Assembly (NCBI GenBank): GCA_040216555.1
Contig: JAVJOW010000008.1
Coordinates: 124,001 to 188,000, forward strand
Reading direction: 5' to 3'
DNA from: Arenibacter sp040216555
Lineage (GTDB): Bacteria; Bacteroidota; Bacteroidia; Flavobacteriales; Flavobacteriaceae
Length of the DNA stretch: 64,000 nucleotides
Shown here: positions 44,485 to 53,641 of the stretch, one piece after another
Layout of the letters: every line of letters starts with the position of its first letter
Position numbering within the stretch: the stretch's first letter is position 1
The notes under the pieces: model-generated
Told to the model about the DNA's origin: nothing
Seen by the model: only the letters and a program-made list of their open reading frames with translations
Databases searched by the model: none
Translations under genes and position numbers: made by a program

Positions 44485-45597
44485 ATGACAAAAATTGATG
44501 AAATGAAAACAAGCACCAGGGTCTTGATGGGTCCAGGGCCAAGTGATGTACATCCTCGGGTATTGAGGGCAATGGCTACGCCTTTGGTAGGGCATTTGGA
44601 TCCCGAATTTTTAGTAGTGATGGACGATATCAAGCTTATGGTGCAGGAGACCCTTCAGACCAAAAACGAACTGACCTTTGTGGTCTCCGCTCCAGGTAGT
44701 GCCGGAATGGAAACCTGTTTAGTAAACTTGTTGGAACCTGGCGATGAGGCAGTAATCTGTATCAACGGAGTTTTCGGTAACCGTTTGGCCGATATTGCAG
44801 AACGTTGTGGAGCAAAAGTGATCAAAGTTGAATCTGATTGGGGGAAAACCATTGATCCCGAAGAAGTTAAAAAAGCCTTGGCAAGCTGTAATCCTAAACT
44901 ATTGGCCATAGTGCATGCCGAAACCTCTACAGGCGTTTTGCAACCTTTGGAGGAGATCAGTAAAATGACAAAAAATGCAGGTGCGCTATTCGTTGTCGAT
45001 GCCGTAACTTCCTATTGCGGTGCGCAATTGAAAGTGGATGAATGGGGAATAGATGCCCTGTATTCCGGGAGTCAAAAATGCCTAAGTGCCCCTCCTGGCT
45101 TATCACCGGTTACCTTTAGTAAGGCGGCGATAGACGTTCTTGACAATAGGAAGACCAAAGTACAGAGCTGGTTCTTGGATCTGACCTTGGTAAAGAATTA
45201 TTGGGCCGGAGCTAAAAGGGCCTATCATCATACAGCGCCCATATCGGCTATGTACGCCATGCGCGAAGCATTGCGCATCGTTCTTGAGGAAGGTTTGGAA
45301 AACCGTTTCGCCCGTCACCAAAAAAATCATGAACTTTTGCGCGATGGTCTCGAAAGCTTAGGATTTGAATTTTTGGTAGAGAAACAGTATCGCCTGCCCA
45401 TGTTAAACGCCGTTCGGATTCCTGAAGGCGTGAGCGATGTGGAGGTTAGAAAGCGGTTGCTTGAGGAGTACAATATTGAAATAGGTGGCGGCCTGGGACC
45501 ATTTGCAGGAAAAATATGGCGAATTGGACTGATGGGCGAAAGCTCCGACGCCAATCATGTGAATATGTTATTGGCGGCATTGAAAGATGTAATGTGA
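44485..45597 (+). CDS. Alanine/serine-glyoxylate aminotransferase (class V, PLP)
   Basis: PLP enzyme converting glyoxylate to glycine at the expense of alanine or serine. LMGPGPSDVHPRVLRAM is the N-terminal signature of this family, SAPGSAGMETCLVNLL the phosphate-binding loop, VVDAVTSYCG holds the PLP-ring aspartate and GSQKCLSAPPGLSPV the Schiff-base lysine. C-terminal GGLGPFAGKIWRIGLMG binds carboxylate. Length 370 is normal. As third gene after a 2-hydroxyacid permease and dehydrogenase it supplies the step after glycolate oxidation, which argues for a glycolate pathway. Confidence 0.92.
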   Translation: MTKIDEMKTSTRVLMGPGPSDVHPRVLRAMATPLVGHLDPEFLVVMDDIKLMVQETLQTKNELTFVVSAPGSAGMETCLVNLLEPGDEAVICINGVFGNRLADIAERCGAKVIKVESDWGKTIDPEEVKKALASCNPKLLAIVHAETSTGVLQPLEEISKMTKNAGALFVVDAVTSYCGAQLKVDEWGIDALYSGSQKCLSAPPGLSPVTFSKAAIDVLDNRKTKVQSWFLDLTLVKNYWAGAKRAYHHTAPISAMYAMREALRIVLEEGLENRFARHQKNHELLRDGLESLGFEFLVEKQYRLPMLNAVRIPEGVSDVEVRKRLLEEYNIEIGGGLGPFAGKIWRIGLMGESSDANHVNMLLAALKDVM

Positions 45598-45727
45598 TTC
45601 CACAAGAAGAAAACGAACACTGAACATATCATACTGAAACAATAGGAATAGGTTTTGGGATCAACCCCAAAGGTTGTGTTTATGAATTAGAAAAGATAGA
45701 ATCTACTATCCCTCAGTTCTTGTCGAG

Positions 45728-45832
45728 TTCATTTTTTGCATCGCCCAAATGCGTAGCATTGGCTACGCCGAATCTCCATTTGGCAGCAAATCATCGATTT
45801 CATGAATACCATTAAAAATCAATAGACCAGCC
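45728..45832. repeat. 105-bp hairpin repeat, copy 1
   Basis: Identical to 47540-47644 except one base (C/A in CTCCATTTGG versus CTCAATTTGG). It contains nested inverted arms: CCAAAT ... ATTTGG outside and GCGTAGC-ATTG-GCTACGC inside. Weaker similarity extends about 75 bp further left (GGGATCAACCCCAAAGGTTG). No open frame; it could be a MITE-like element or a structured RNA. Confidence 0.88.
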
Positions 45833-45860
45833 GTTGAATAAAAAACGACCAGGGCCGAAC

Positions 45861-45885
45861 AACCAAGGTACATTGTACCTTGGTT
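45861..45885. repeat. 25-bp perfect palindrome, plus adjacent GC hairpin
   Basis: AACCAAGGTACA and TGTACCTTGGTT flank a single T. There is no T-run, so a terminator is unlikely. About 30 bp on, CTACC-TAAC-GGTAG with GGCAGGCC (45913-45933) is another member of the nested GC hairpin family. The rest of the 45,598-46,290 gap is AT-rich and contains only repeat copy 1 and a weak copy of the module A leader near 46,160. Confidence 0.6.
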
Positions 45886-46290
45886 AGGAGGAGCCAACTG
45901 TAGCCTGGATGTCTACCTAACGGTAGGCAGGCCTTCCATCTCCAAACATGGAAACCATTTGATTTAAGAGGAAATCGAAGATTCACGAAAACCTATAAAA
46001 AATAATAATAACCACTTAAGTATATTGAAAATAGGCCGTTCCTTTGTTCCGTTAGCCTACATAGTGTCTAGGGATAATTGACGATTATAGTATACCCTGA
46101 ACATTATCTTGAAAGTCCCTTATCAGGCTAGTCTTCTTCCGAGGGGAGATGTCATGGCCATAAAGAATTATTCAAGCCTTGGAAATAATTTAGAACATGG
46201 CATCAGTCCATGAAATCTCCAGATTTAAAATTCAATAGCGGTAAAAGGTTTCTACGCTCATATCTAAGATATTTTTCGTATATTATTACT

Positions 46291-46431
46291 ATGGATTTAC
46301 CAATTGAGGCTTACGAGATACTAATTCCTGTGGCTATAATTAGTGTAGCGCTGGTTGTGGTGCACTACCTAACAAAAGGTAGTAGGCATTTCCGAAGCAG
46401 TAGAAATAAAAAGGCTAGGAAGCAATTTTAA
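46291..46431 (+). CDS. Small single-pass membrane protein (hypothetical)
   Basis: A 46-residue frame, MDLPIEAYEILIPVAIISV then ALVVVHYLTKGSRHFRSSR, has one membrane helix and a strongly basic tail (RNKKARKQF). The open frame extends back to 46210, but that part is not protein-like. A membrane anchor with a positive cytoplasmic tail is typical of real small proteins; no family is recognised. It lies inside the segment bounded by the two 105-bp repeats. Confidence 0.42.
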   Translation: MDLPIEAYEILIPVAIISVALVVVHYLTKGSRHFRSSRNKKARKQF

Positions 46432-46516
46432 TCTGCTACATTCCACATCTAAATTTATTGAAGAGCCACCTCTCCCTTGTTGAAAAAGTAAATTACTCGC
46501 CCTAGAAACAAGGTCC

Positions 46517-47455
46517 TTATTTTAAAAAGTCCAACATTTTTTCATTGACGTTTGCTGCCTGATCAATAGATAAAAAATGCCCTGCATTTTTTATTACTTC
46601 CCCTTTCCCTTTCGGCAGCGTATTGGCTATTGCAACCGTTCTTCTTTCATTGATCATATCGTCATCCCCAATTAAAACCAAAACAGGCATTTGTAAGGAT
46701 TTTAACTCGCTATTGGAAAAAGGTTTCATACTGGTTACAAATTTGTTTTCAGAATCCATTTCCGTACCCAGTTTATATTGCTTTAGGTAGGCTTCGTTAA
46801 TATTGGCTACATTACTGGACATACTTTCCAAGCTTTGCGCAATCTGTTTTTCCTTTGAAGAAAATAACGTAATAATATTTATAATTAAATCCGTACTTGG
46901 TTTAATCCACGTAAAAGTCTGTGCCGGACTTAATAATATTAAGCTTTTTATTTTTTCCTGATCCTGCAATGCAAGGGTAACGGCCAACCAACCTCCTCGC
47001 GAAGCGCCAATGAGATGAAAGCTATCCAACTCCAAAGCAAATAAAACTTCTTTGTACCAAGCGGTAACTTTTTCTACGCTTTCTATATCATTATACAAAT
47101 ACGACTTTCCCGGTTCCAAGATAAAGTCGATCGCAAACACACGATGGTTTTTGGCAAGGGCTTCAATATTTGGATACCACATAGTGGAACTGGCATTCAT
47201 TCCGTGAAGTAACACCACTGCCTCTCCATTTTTAGGACCACTTATAATAACATGGGCTATACCGTTGGTGGTAGGAATATACAATTCCTCATAAGGGACA
47301 TTCCATAATTCTAATGTCGCGTCATAAGCTTCAAAATAAGCCTTATTTGCAGCAGATGGCTTTTTAATATATTCCGGTGGATTTTTATACTTATCGTATT
47401 TGTCAGTACAACCAATACCTAAAACAAAAAAAGTAAGCAATAAAAATGGTCTCAT
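46517..47455 (-). CDS. Alpha/beta hydrolase lipoprotein
   Basis: Probable carboxylesterase or similar hydrolase. Start at 47455 gives a lipoprotein signal FFVLGIGC (Cys16); a longer frame to 47485 runs toward the repeat. Oxyanion-loop motif VVLLHGMNASSTMW, nucleophile elbow IGASRGGW (Ser in GASRG), acid in VLVLIGDDDMI and catalytic histidine in KNAGHFLSID complete the triad. Length 312. Substrate unknown. It is alone on its strand and flanked by the 105-bp direct repeats at 45,728 and 47,540, suggesting acquisition or excision as a unit. Confidence 0.85.
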   Translation of the reverse strand: MRPFLLLTFFVLGIGCTDKYDKYKNPPEYIKKPSAANKAYFEAYDATLELWNVPYEELYIPTTNGIAHVIISGPKNGEAVVLLHGMNASSTMWYPNIEALAKNHRVFAIDFILEPGKSYLYNDIESVEKVTAWYKEVLFALELDSFHLIGASRGGWLAVTLALQDQEKIKSLILLSPAQTFTWIKPSTDLIINIITLFSSKEKQIAQSLESMSSNVANINEAYLKQYKLGTEMDSENKFVTSMKPFSNSELKSLQMPVLVLIGDDDMINERRTVAIANTLPKGKGEVIKNAGHFLSIDQAANVNEKMLDFLK

Positions 47456-47539
47456 AGAATGCAATATACAATGGATCAATCCCAAAAGTTATGTGAATTG
47501 CATAAAGATAGAATAATCTATCTTGGAGTTCGTGATTTG

Positions 47540-47644
47540 TTCATTTTTTGCATCGCCCAAATGCGTAGCATTGGCTACGCCGAATCTCAATTTGGCAGCA
47601 AATCATCGATTTCATGAATACCATTAAAAATCAATAGACCAGCC
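47540..47644. repeat. 105-bp hairpin repeat, copy 2
   Basis: Direct copy of 45728-45832 with one difference. It lies just upstream of the alpha/beta hydrolase gene (start 47455), while copy 1 lies beyond the gene's 3' side, so gene and repeats span about 1.9 kb. Confidence 0.88.
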
Positions 47645-47752
47645 TATGCCATTGAGGATATTAAGTTTAAATGCTTGGATGTTTTAATAAAGTTTTTAAA
47701 AAAATCATCATTTCTAAAAATTTGGATAACCTCTAAGCATGACACAAAAACT

Positions 47753-48640
47753 TTAAGGATTCATAAACTTGTTTATTCTTTGCTTGGTAAAAATTGGGTT
47801 GGCCCCTTCGCTTTTAGCCACCATGGCCCCGACAGCGCAACCAAAATTGATAGCGGCTTGGGGGTCTTCACCGTTAAACAACTTATAAATTACAGAGGCT
47901 AGAAAAGAATCCCCCGAGCCTACCGTATCAAGAACTTTAATCCTATAGCCACTATTATAATAAAAGATTTTTTGGTGATATAAAACGGCACCGTAGGCGC
48001 CTTTGGTAACACAAATGGTTTCCGTTTGGGTTTTTTCGGCAACAAATGCAATAGTCTGCTCCATAGAGTTGTACTTGGAACCAAGATATCCGGCCACTTC
48101 GTACAATTCATCATCATTAAATTTCACAAAATTGGCGGGTTGCATTAATTCCAAGAGCAACTCCTTGGTATAATGCGGTGCTCTCAAATTAACGTCGAAA
48201 ACCTTGTATTGAGCAACTTCCAAAAGTTGCATTAAGGTTGTACGCGAAGTATTATCCCTACAGGCCAAACTACCGTAAATAAAGATGTCCGATATGTTTA
48301 ACTGGCTTTCATAATATTTTCTTGGCAAAATTTTATCCCAAGCAACCGGGTAGGCAATATCATAAGATGCCACTCCTTTGTCATTTAAGACAACATTTAC
48401 CTGTCCAGTCCCATAATTGGGACTAATCTGTATTCCATCCGTATTGACACCAGAATTGCCTAGATAGTTAATTATTTTATTCCCCTCCCTATCATCACCT
48501 ACACTACTTATCATGGATACTTCTACCCCATATGATTGTAATCGTAAAGAGACGTTCAATGGTGCTCCTCCAATCTTCGAATGAGTTGGGAAATTGTCAA
48601 ATAAAACTTCCCCGAAACAAATAGCTTTTAATTTTTTCAT
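47753..48640 (-). CDS. Fructokinase (PfkB family)
   Basis: Phosphorylates fructose released from fructans, feeding glycolysis. CFGEVLFDNFP and KIGGAPLNVSLRLQSYG form the N-terminal substrate site of PfkB kinases; VLDTVGSGDSFLASVIYKLFNG is the C-terminal signature with the catalytic aspartate in GSGDSF. Length 295 is normal for fructokinases. It lies 81 nt after SusD with a stem-loop in between, so it is probably the last gene of the fructan operon, expressed at a separate level. Confidence 0.92.
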   Translation of the reverse strand: MKKLKAICFGEVLFDNFPTHSKIGGAPLNVSLRLQSYGVEVSMISSVGDDREGNKIINYLGNSGVNTDGIQISPNYGTGQVNVVLNDKGVASYDIAYPVAWDKILPRKYYESQLNISDIFIYGSLACRDNTSRTTLMQLLEVAQYKVFDVNLRAPHYTKELLLELMQPANFVKFNDDELYEVAGYLGSKYNSMEQTIAFVAEKTQTETICVTKGAYGAVLYHQKIFYYNSGYRIKVLDTVGSGDSFLASVIYKLFNGEDPQAAINFGCAVGAMVAKSEGANPIFTKQRINKFMNP

Positions 48641-48656
48641 AATTCAAACTTTAAAT

Positions 48657-48690
48657 AAAAGGCACGGAGGATAAACTCTCCGTGCCTTTA
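48657..48690 (-). terminator. Stem-loop between SusD and fructokinase genes
   Basis: GGCACGGAG (48661-48669) pairs with CTCCGTGCC (48678-48686), flanked by AAAA and TTTAAAA. It lies inside the operon, 35 nt after the SusD stop, and could attenuate read-through or protect the upstream mRNA end. Confidence 0.72.
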
Positions 48691-48720
48691 AAAACTAACT
48701 CAAACTAACTCTATATTAAA

Positions 48721-50463
48721 TTAATATCCAGGATTTTGCGTATAGAGTCCACCTGTAAAATCTATCTCACGTTGTGGAATAGGATAATACTCATCCCTTC
48801 CTGCCGTAAAAACTGCACTGGACAAGAAATCCCTTTTTGTTTTTTCCTCGGCCAAATAAGTGTTCAACACTGTCGCTGCCTCACCCCATCTTACCAAATC
48901 AAAGAAACGTGGTCCTTCCATACCAAATTCCAATCTCCTTTCGAATTTCAAGGCTTTCCAGGCATAGTCCTTATCAGGGAAGGTCGTGTACTGTTGAATG
49001 TTATAAATATCCGTTGCACCAGCATCGATCTGTCGTTGTGTACTTACCGCTGCACGTGCTCTAACCTGATTGATCAAGGGTAAAGCTTCATCCCAACGAT
49101 CCAATTGTATCAAGGCTTCCGCCTTGAACAGCAAAATATCCGCGTACCTTATAAAATCAACATTCTTTGAGGTACCTACAAATGGACCTTCCTTTACATA
49201 ACAGGAGCAATCCGGAGCTTGTTGCTCCTTCATATTTCCGAAGTAGCCATACACCCCTGGATCTCTGGCCCAGCTAAAGTTATACACCATATCACCGGCT
49301 GTATTAACAGTATTTCTATATTTAAAAGGACGTCCGGGTATACCTACGGTATGATCCAACCTAGGGTCTACCATTAATCCCACCGCTGGCGTTACAGTTC
49401 CATCTTCATTAACCGTAGTGAATATATCGGTATCATTAAAAGTATCCAAAAGGGGCAGTCCAGCTGCATCGGTTCTAAATGCATTTACCATATTCTGGCT
49501 GGCCAAATGAAAACCACAGCATCCGTAAAGTGCAGATCCATGAGGAGAATTAAGTCCAGTAACAAAACTTACCCTACTCACCTTGGTACCGTCATTTATG
49601 GAAAACTGAGCGGCCCAAATTGATTCTGGCCCGTTATCAAAACCGTCCAAAAAGTTATTGCCGTAATCGGCTTCCAATCCGGCAGTAACCTCATCCGCAT
49701 AATCTATTACCTCCTGAAGTCGGGCAGGATTAATGGCCGTGACCTGATGCTGGTCATTTTGCTCATAGGCTTGGTATAATCTAAGTTTCGCCATATAGGC
49801 CGCAGCAGCATTTCTGTCTGCCCTACCCACTTCGTCCTGGGATTGGGGAAGATTGTTATATGCAAAAATAAAATCTTCGGCTATAGTGTTCCACAATTCA
49901 TCGTTGGACACATCATTGGAAATGGCAGCCGTCTCTTCCTGAGACAAACCTTCTATGATATATGGAATTTTTTTGAACAAAAGCTTCAACATAAAATGTG
50001 AATGTGCTCTCAAAAATCTAAGTTCGGCCTGTCTTAAGGTCTTATTTGCATATTCCGCATCAGGTATATCATTGATCACGGTCAACGCAAAATTAGCCCT
50101 AGAAATAGCCTTGTAATAGTTGGTCCAAGTTCTTGGCGCCATCCAATCCCCAAAATCGGGAATAGTCAGATTGTACTGCTCATAGCGATCAATTACATCC
50201 ACATCACTTCGGCCTCCACCGCCTTTATAAGCATCATCCGATCGTACACTTCCATATACCCATTGGTGCGTTAAGGGCCCTATCATTTCATCGTTGGCAA
50301 TTCCCGCGTAAGCGGCAACAACCAAAGATTCTGCATTATCGGCAGTGGCCACATTTTCATTGGACAGTACTCCCTCAGGTTCGTATTCCAAAAAGTCCTT
50401 GTCACAGGAGACAAAAAGGAATGAAACCAACACTCCTATTATATATAATTTATTTCTTTTCAT
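48721..50463 (-). CDS. susD: SusD-family fructan-binding lipoprotein
   Basis: Surface glycan-binding partner of the adjacent SusC. The signal ends FLFVSC (Cys20 from the ATG at 50463; an in-frame ATG 9 nt upstream also exists). DKDFLEYEPEGVLSNENVAT is the N-terminal SusD segment; AELRFLRAHSHFMLKLLF, RYADILLFKAEALIQLDR and RRLEFGMEGPRFFDLVRWGEA follow in the standard order, and the end reads YTQNPGY. About 580 residues, slightly long. It is 12 nt after SusC. Substrate assigned as levan or inulin from the GH32 and fructokinase neighbours. Confidence 0.95.
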   Translation of the reverse strand: MKRNKLYIIGVLVSFLFVSCDKDFLEYEPEGVLSNENVATADNAESLVVAAYAGIANDEMIGPLTHQWVYGSVRSDDAYKGGGGRSDVDVIDRYEQYNLTIPDFGDWMAPRTWTNYYKAISRANFALTVINDIPDAEYANKTLRQAELRFLRAHSHFMLKLLFKKIPYIIEGLSQEETAAISNDVSNDELWNTIAEDFIFAYNNLPQSQDEVGRADRNAAAAYMAKLRLYQAYEQNDQHQVTAINPARLQEVIDYADEVTAGLEADYGNNFLDGFDNGPESIWAAQFSINDGTKVSRVSFVTGLNSPHGSALYGCCGFHLASQNMVNAFRTDAAGLPLLDTFNDTDIFTTVNEDGTVTPAVGLMVDPRLDHTVGIPGRPFKYRNTVNTAGDMVYNFSWARDPGVYGYFGNMKEQQAPDCSCYVKEGPFVGTSKNVDFIRYADILLFKAEALIQLDRWDEALPLINQVRARAAVSTQRQIDAGATDIYNIQQYTTFPDKDYAWKALKFERRLEFGMEGPRFFDLVRWGEAATVLNTYLAEEKTKRDFLSSAVFTAGRDEYYPIPQREIDFTGGLYTQNPGY

Positions 50464-50475
50464 GATTTTCATTTT

Positions 50476-53400
50476 TTAAAAGTTCAAATTAAGTCCCAAT
50501 GATAGTACAGTTGGCACAGGGATGTTATCAACACTTGTACGCTCTGGATCTGATCCGATATAGTCATTAGGGGTAAACCAAAATAGGTTCTCACCCTGAA
50601 AATAAACGCGCAATCCGGTCATCCCCCAAAATTTACTAATCATCTCCTCAGGTAACGAATAACCTATTTGTAAATTTCTTATTTTGAAATAGGAATTCTT
50701 TCTAAATAAATAATCGGAAGTCCTCTGATCGTTAAAGGCCAACGATAGGGATGGAATATCTGTATTGGTATTGGTTGGCGTCCAGGCATTAAGAACGCCT
50801 AGACCTGCATTCTCACGGCCTTGGGTGAAATTATTCCAGAAAATATAAGGGTCCTGACCAATTCTTCCGGCTACACCTGACCCAAAAATAGAGAAGTCAA
50901 AGTTTTTATACCCAAGATCAAGTCTAATTCCATACTCCAGATCTGGCAAGGTATTCCCAATAAAGTCGCGGTCATCACTATCTATTACATTATCCCCGTT
51001 AAGGTCTTGAAATTTCAATCCTCCAGGTCTTGCCCCAACCTGTGCAGGACTGGCATCGATATCGGCCTGACTCTGGAACAATCCATCCGTTTTATAACCA
51101 AAGATGGAAAATTGTGACTGACCTAGGATAGAATTCTCTGCCGTTCCGGGAAAACCTGCCCTAACTTCTTCGGGCAAAAAGGTTATCTCGTCTTTGAAAG
51201 CTCCAAAATTAGTAGATACCGCCATTGAAAATCCACTATCCCACATTTTGGAATAGGCCACCGAAAGCTCCCATCCTTTTGTTTCTGTGGTAGCCCCATT
51301 AAGAACACGCTGTTGTCCTTCGCCAATAACTGAGGCGATTGGAGGTGTAATCAAAATGTCACTGGTTTCTCTGGTAAAGTAATCGAAAGTACCTACTACT
51401 GCATTGTTAAAAAGCCCAAAGTCTACACCAAAGTTAAATTCCTTGGTAGTTTCCCACTTAAGCGCCGGGTTCGCAGCTTGGATAGAAACAAATCCTGAAG
51501 GTAAGGTTCCCCCGTTATTACCTCCTAAATCATATGCTGTTCCTACATTATAATACTGGTTGAAAAAATCAGGAACAAATTGATCTTGGTTGGGGCCATA
51601 TCTTGATTCGTAAAGACCAAATCTGGCCAGGTCACCAATAGATTGGTTACCAACTTCACCGTATCCTGCACGGAATTTTAAATCCGAAACCGCACCTTCA
51701 TCATTGAAAAAATCTTCCCTGCTAATTCTCCATCCCAAAGTTGCGGCCGGGAAAACACCATACCTGTTTTCTTCACCAAATCGGGAGGAACCATCCCTAC
51801 GAACGGTAACAGAGGCTAAATACTTATCTGCAAAAGCATAATTTAATTTTCCAAACTGGGACAACAGACTACTTCCACTGGAACGTCCAGTATTTGTCCT
51901 AGCGCCAGTAGCCGCATCCAATACAAAATAAGACTCGGTCTCTACCGCAAAGCCATCGGCAATGGCCGTAACCGAATCAAAATCATTTTTAATGGATTCT
52001 GCTCCCACCAAAAGGCCAAAACGATGATCGCCCAATTCTAAATTATAATTTAAGGTATTGGTAAAGACAACACTGGTAAATTTGTTGGTATCCAATATCA
52101 ACCTATTATTACTCCTGTTTACAAAACCATTGGCTACCCTAGGCTCAATGTCCTTGCGCTTATAGTCGCCAAAATCAAGTCCAATACTCGTTCTAAAAGT
52201 TAAATTGTCCAATATCTGTAATTCGGCAAATACATTTCCAAAAATATTGGTCCTTTCCGTATTGTCCCATCTATTTAAGTATTGCATTAGAACCGGGTTG
52301 TTACGATCCGAGTAACCAGCTCCCAAAGGCCCACCATAATTACCATTACTGTCAAACAAAGGTATAGAAGGCGCCAAGCTAATAGCCAATGCCGGAGTTG
52401 GGGCACTACCAATATCAGTAGAGGCCAATGTTTCATCCGAGCTCGTAAAAGCCGTATTAAGGCCAATCTTCAATTTATCATTGAACAATTTGAAATTGGA
52501 ATTCAATTTCCCCGAAAATCTTTCGTATCCTGTATATTTTAATATCCCGGTATTCTTAAGATGTCCCAAATTGATAAGATGAAAGGACTTGTCCGTTCCA
52601 CCTGAAATGGAAACTTCATTATTGTACACATAACCCGTTTCATAAGCTTCTTTCTGCCAATCCGTATCGCCTGCGGGTACATTGGCATCTCCCCCAACAA
52701 AGGGCTGTAGCGTTACACTGTTAAGCACCGGATTATTATAATCCCCATTCCAATCAAAATTATAGATCTCCCCATAACCCCCAGCTGGATCTGCTCCATC
52801 ATTGACGGATGCCCTCCATAATGCTTCACCTCTTTGCAGGGAATTCAGCATATCATAACGCTGCTTTTTTTCGGATTGTACGGAAATGTTAGAATTTACA
52901 CTTACCTTATATTTCTCTTCCCCACCAGCTTTGGTGCTGTTCTTGGTGGTTACAATGATAACGCCATTACCTGCCCTGGAACCATAAATGGAAGAAGCGG
53001 ATGCATCTTTTAAAACCTGAACAGATTCAATAGTACTGGGATTAAGTCCCGAAAAAACTTCTTGCCTAACCGTTGGCACCCCATCTATTACATACAAAGG
53101 GTCGTTGTTTCCCAAGGTGGTAACCCCCCTAATTAGAATTCTGCTACTGGTACCATTAGGGTTACCCGACTTTTCAACAAAAAGACCAGGCACCCTTCCC
53201 TGTAAGGCCTGCATGGCATTGCCCGAGCTTAAACTTTGACCTTCCACAGGACCAAGTTCCACTACGGTTATAGCCCCGGTTAAATCGGCCTTTCGTTCTG
53301 TGGTATAGCCCGTTAGCACAACCTCGTCCAACATTTGTGCATCTGGTTGCAATACAATATTGAAGATAGACTGTCCATTTACGGGAATCTCCATCTTTAA

Positions 53401-53628
53401 AAAGCCCACATAACTTATTGAAAGTGTTGCGTCCGAAGGCACTTCATCAAGGGAAAAGTTACCGTCAAAATCCGTGGTTGTACCATTAGTGGTGCCGGCC
53501 ACTACCACAGAGGCCCCTGGCAACGGCATTCCATCATCTTGAGAGGTCACAGTACCTTTTATCTGTTCCTGGGCCAATAGCCCTAAAGGAACAAACGTCA
53601 TTAGTAATAATAAGAGTTTCAGTTTCAT
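50476..53628 (-). CDS. susC: SusC-family TonB-dependent fructan transporter
   Basis: Outer-membrane oligosaccharide importer. Start at 53628 (MKLKLLLLLMTFVPLGLLAQ) gives a clean signal; the open frame continues 11 codons upstream into the GH32 gene end. The carboxypeptidase-regulatory-like domain (IKGTVTSQDDGMPLPGASVV) is followed by the plug (MQALQGRVPGLFVEKSG, ILIRGVTTLGNNDPLYVIDG) and the barrel. There is no STN domain, consistent with control by the hybrid two-component regulator upstream rather than a sigma/FecR pair. Length 1050. Confidence 0.95.
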   Translation of the reverse strand: MKLKLLLLLMTFVPLGLLAQEQIKGTVTSQDDGMPLPGASVVVAGTTNGTTTDFDGNFSLDEVPSDATLSISYVGFLKMEIPVNGQSIFNIVLQPDAQMLDEVVLTGYTTERKADLTGAITVVELGPVEGQSLSSGNAMQALQGRVPGLFVEKSGNPNGTSSRILIRGVTTLGNNDPLYVIDGVPTVRQEVFSGLNPSTIESVQVLKDASASSIYGSRAGNGVIIVTTKNSTKAGGEEKYKVSVNSNISVQSEKKQRYDMLNSLQRGEALWRASVNDGADPAGGYGEIYNFDWNGDYNNPVLNSVTLQPFVGGDANVPAGDTDWQKEAYETGYVYNNEVSISGGTDKSFHLINLGHLKNTGILKYTGYERFSGKLNSNFKLFNDKLKIGLNTAFTSSDETLASTDIGSAPTPALAISLAPSIPLFDSNGNYGGPLGAGYSDRNNPVLMQYLNRWDNTERTNIFGNVFAELQILDNLTFRTSIGLDFGDYKRKDIEPRVANGFVNRSNNRLILDTNKFTSVVFTNTLNYNLELGDHRFGLLVGAESIKNDFDSVTAIADGFAVETESYFVLDAATGARTNTGRSSGSSLLSQFGKLNYAFADKYLASVTVRRDGSSRFGEENRYGVFPAATLGWRISREDFFNDEGAVSDLKFRAGYGEVGNQSIGDLARFGLYESRYGPNQDQFVPDFFNQYYNVGTAYDLGGNNGGTLPSGFVSIQAANPALKWETTKEFNFGVDFGLFNNAVVGTFDYFTRETSDILITPPIASVIGEGQQRVLNGATTETKGWELSVAYSKMWDSGFSMAVSTNFGAFKDEITFLPEEVRAGFPGTAENSILGQSQFSIFGYKTDGLFQSQADIDASPAQVGARPGGLKFQDLNGDNVIDSDDRDFIGNTLPDLEYGIRLDLGYKNFDFSIFGSGVAGRIGQDPYIFWNNFTQGRENAGLGVLNAWTPTNTNTDIPSLSLAFNDQRTSDYLFRKNSYFKIRNLQIGYSLPEEMISKFWGMTGLRVYFQGENLFWFTPNDYIGSDPERTSVDNIPVPTVLSLGLNLNF

Positions 53629-53641
53629 AATTGAGTTGTAT

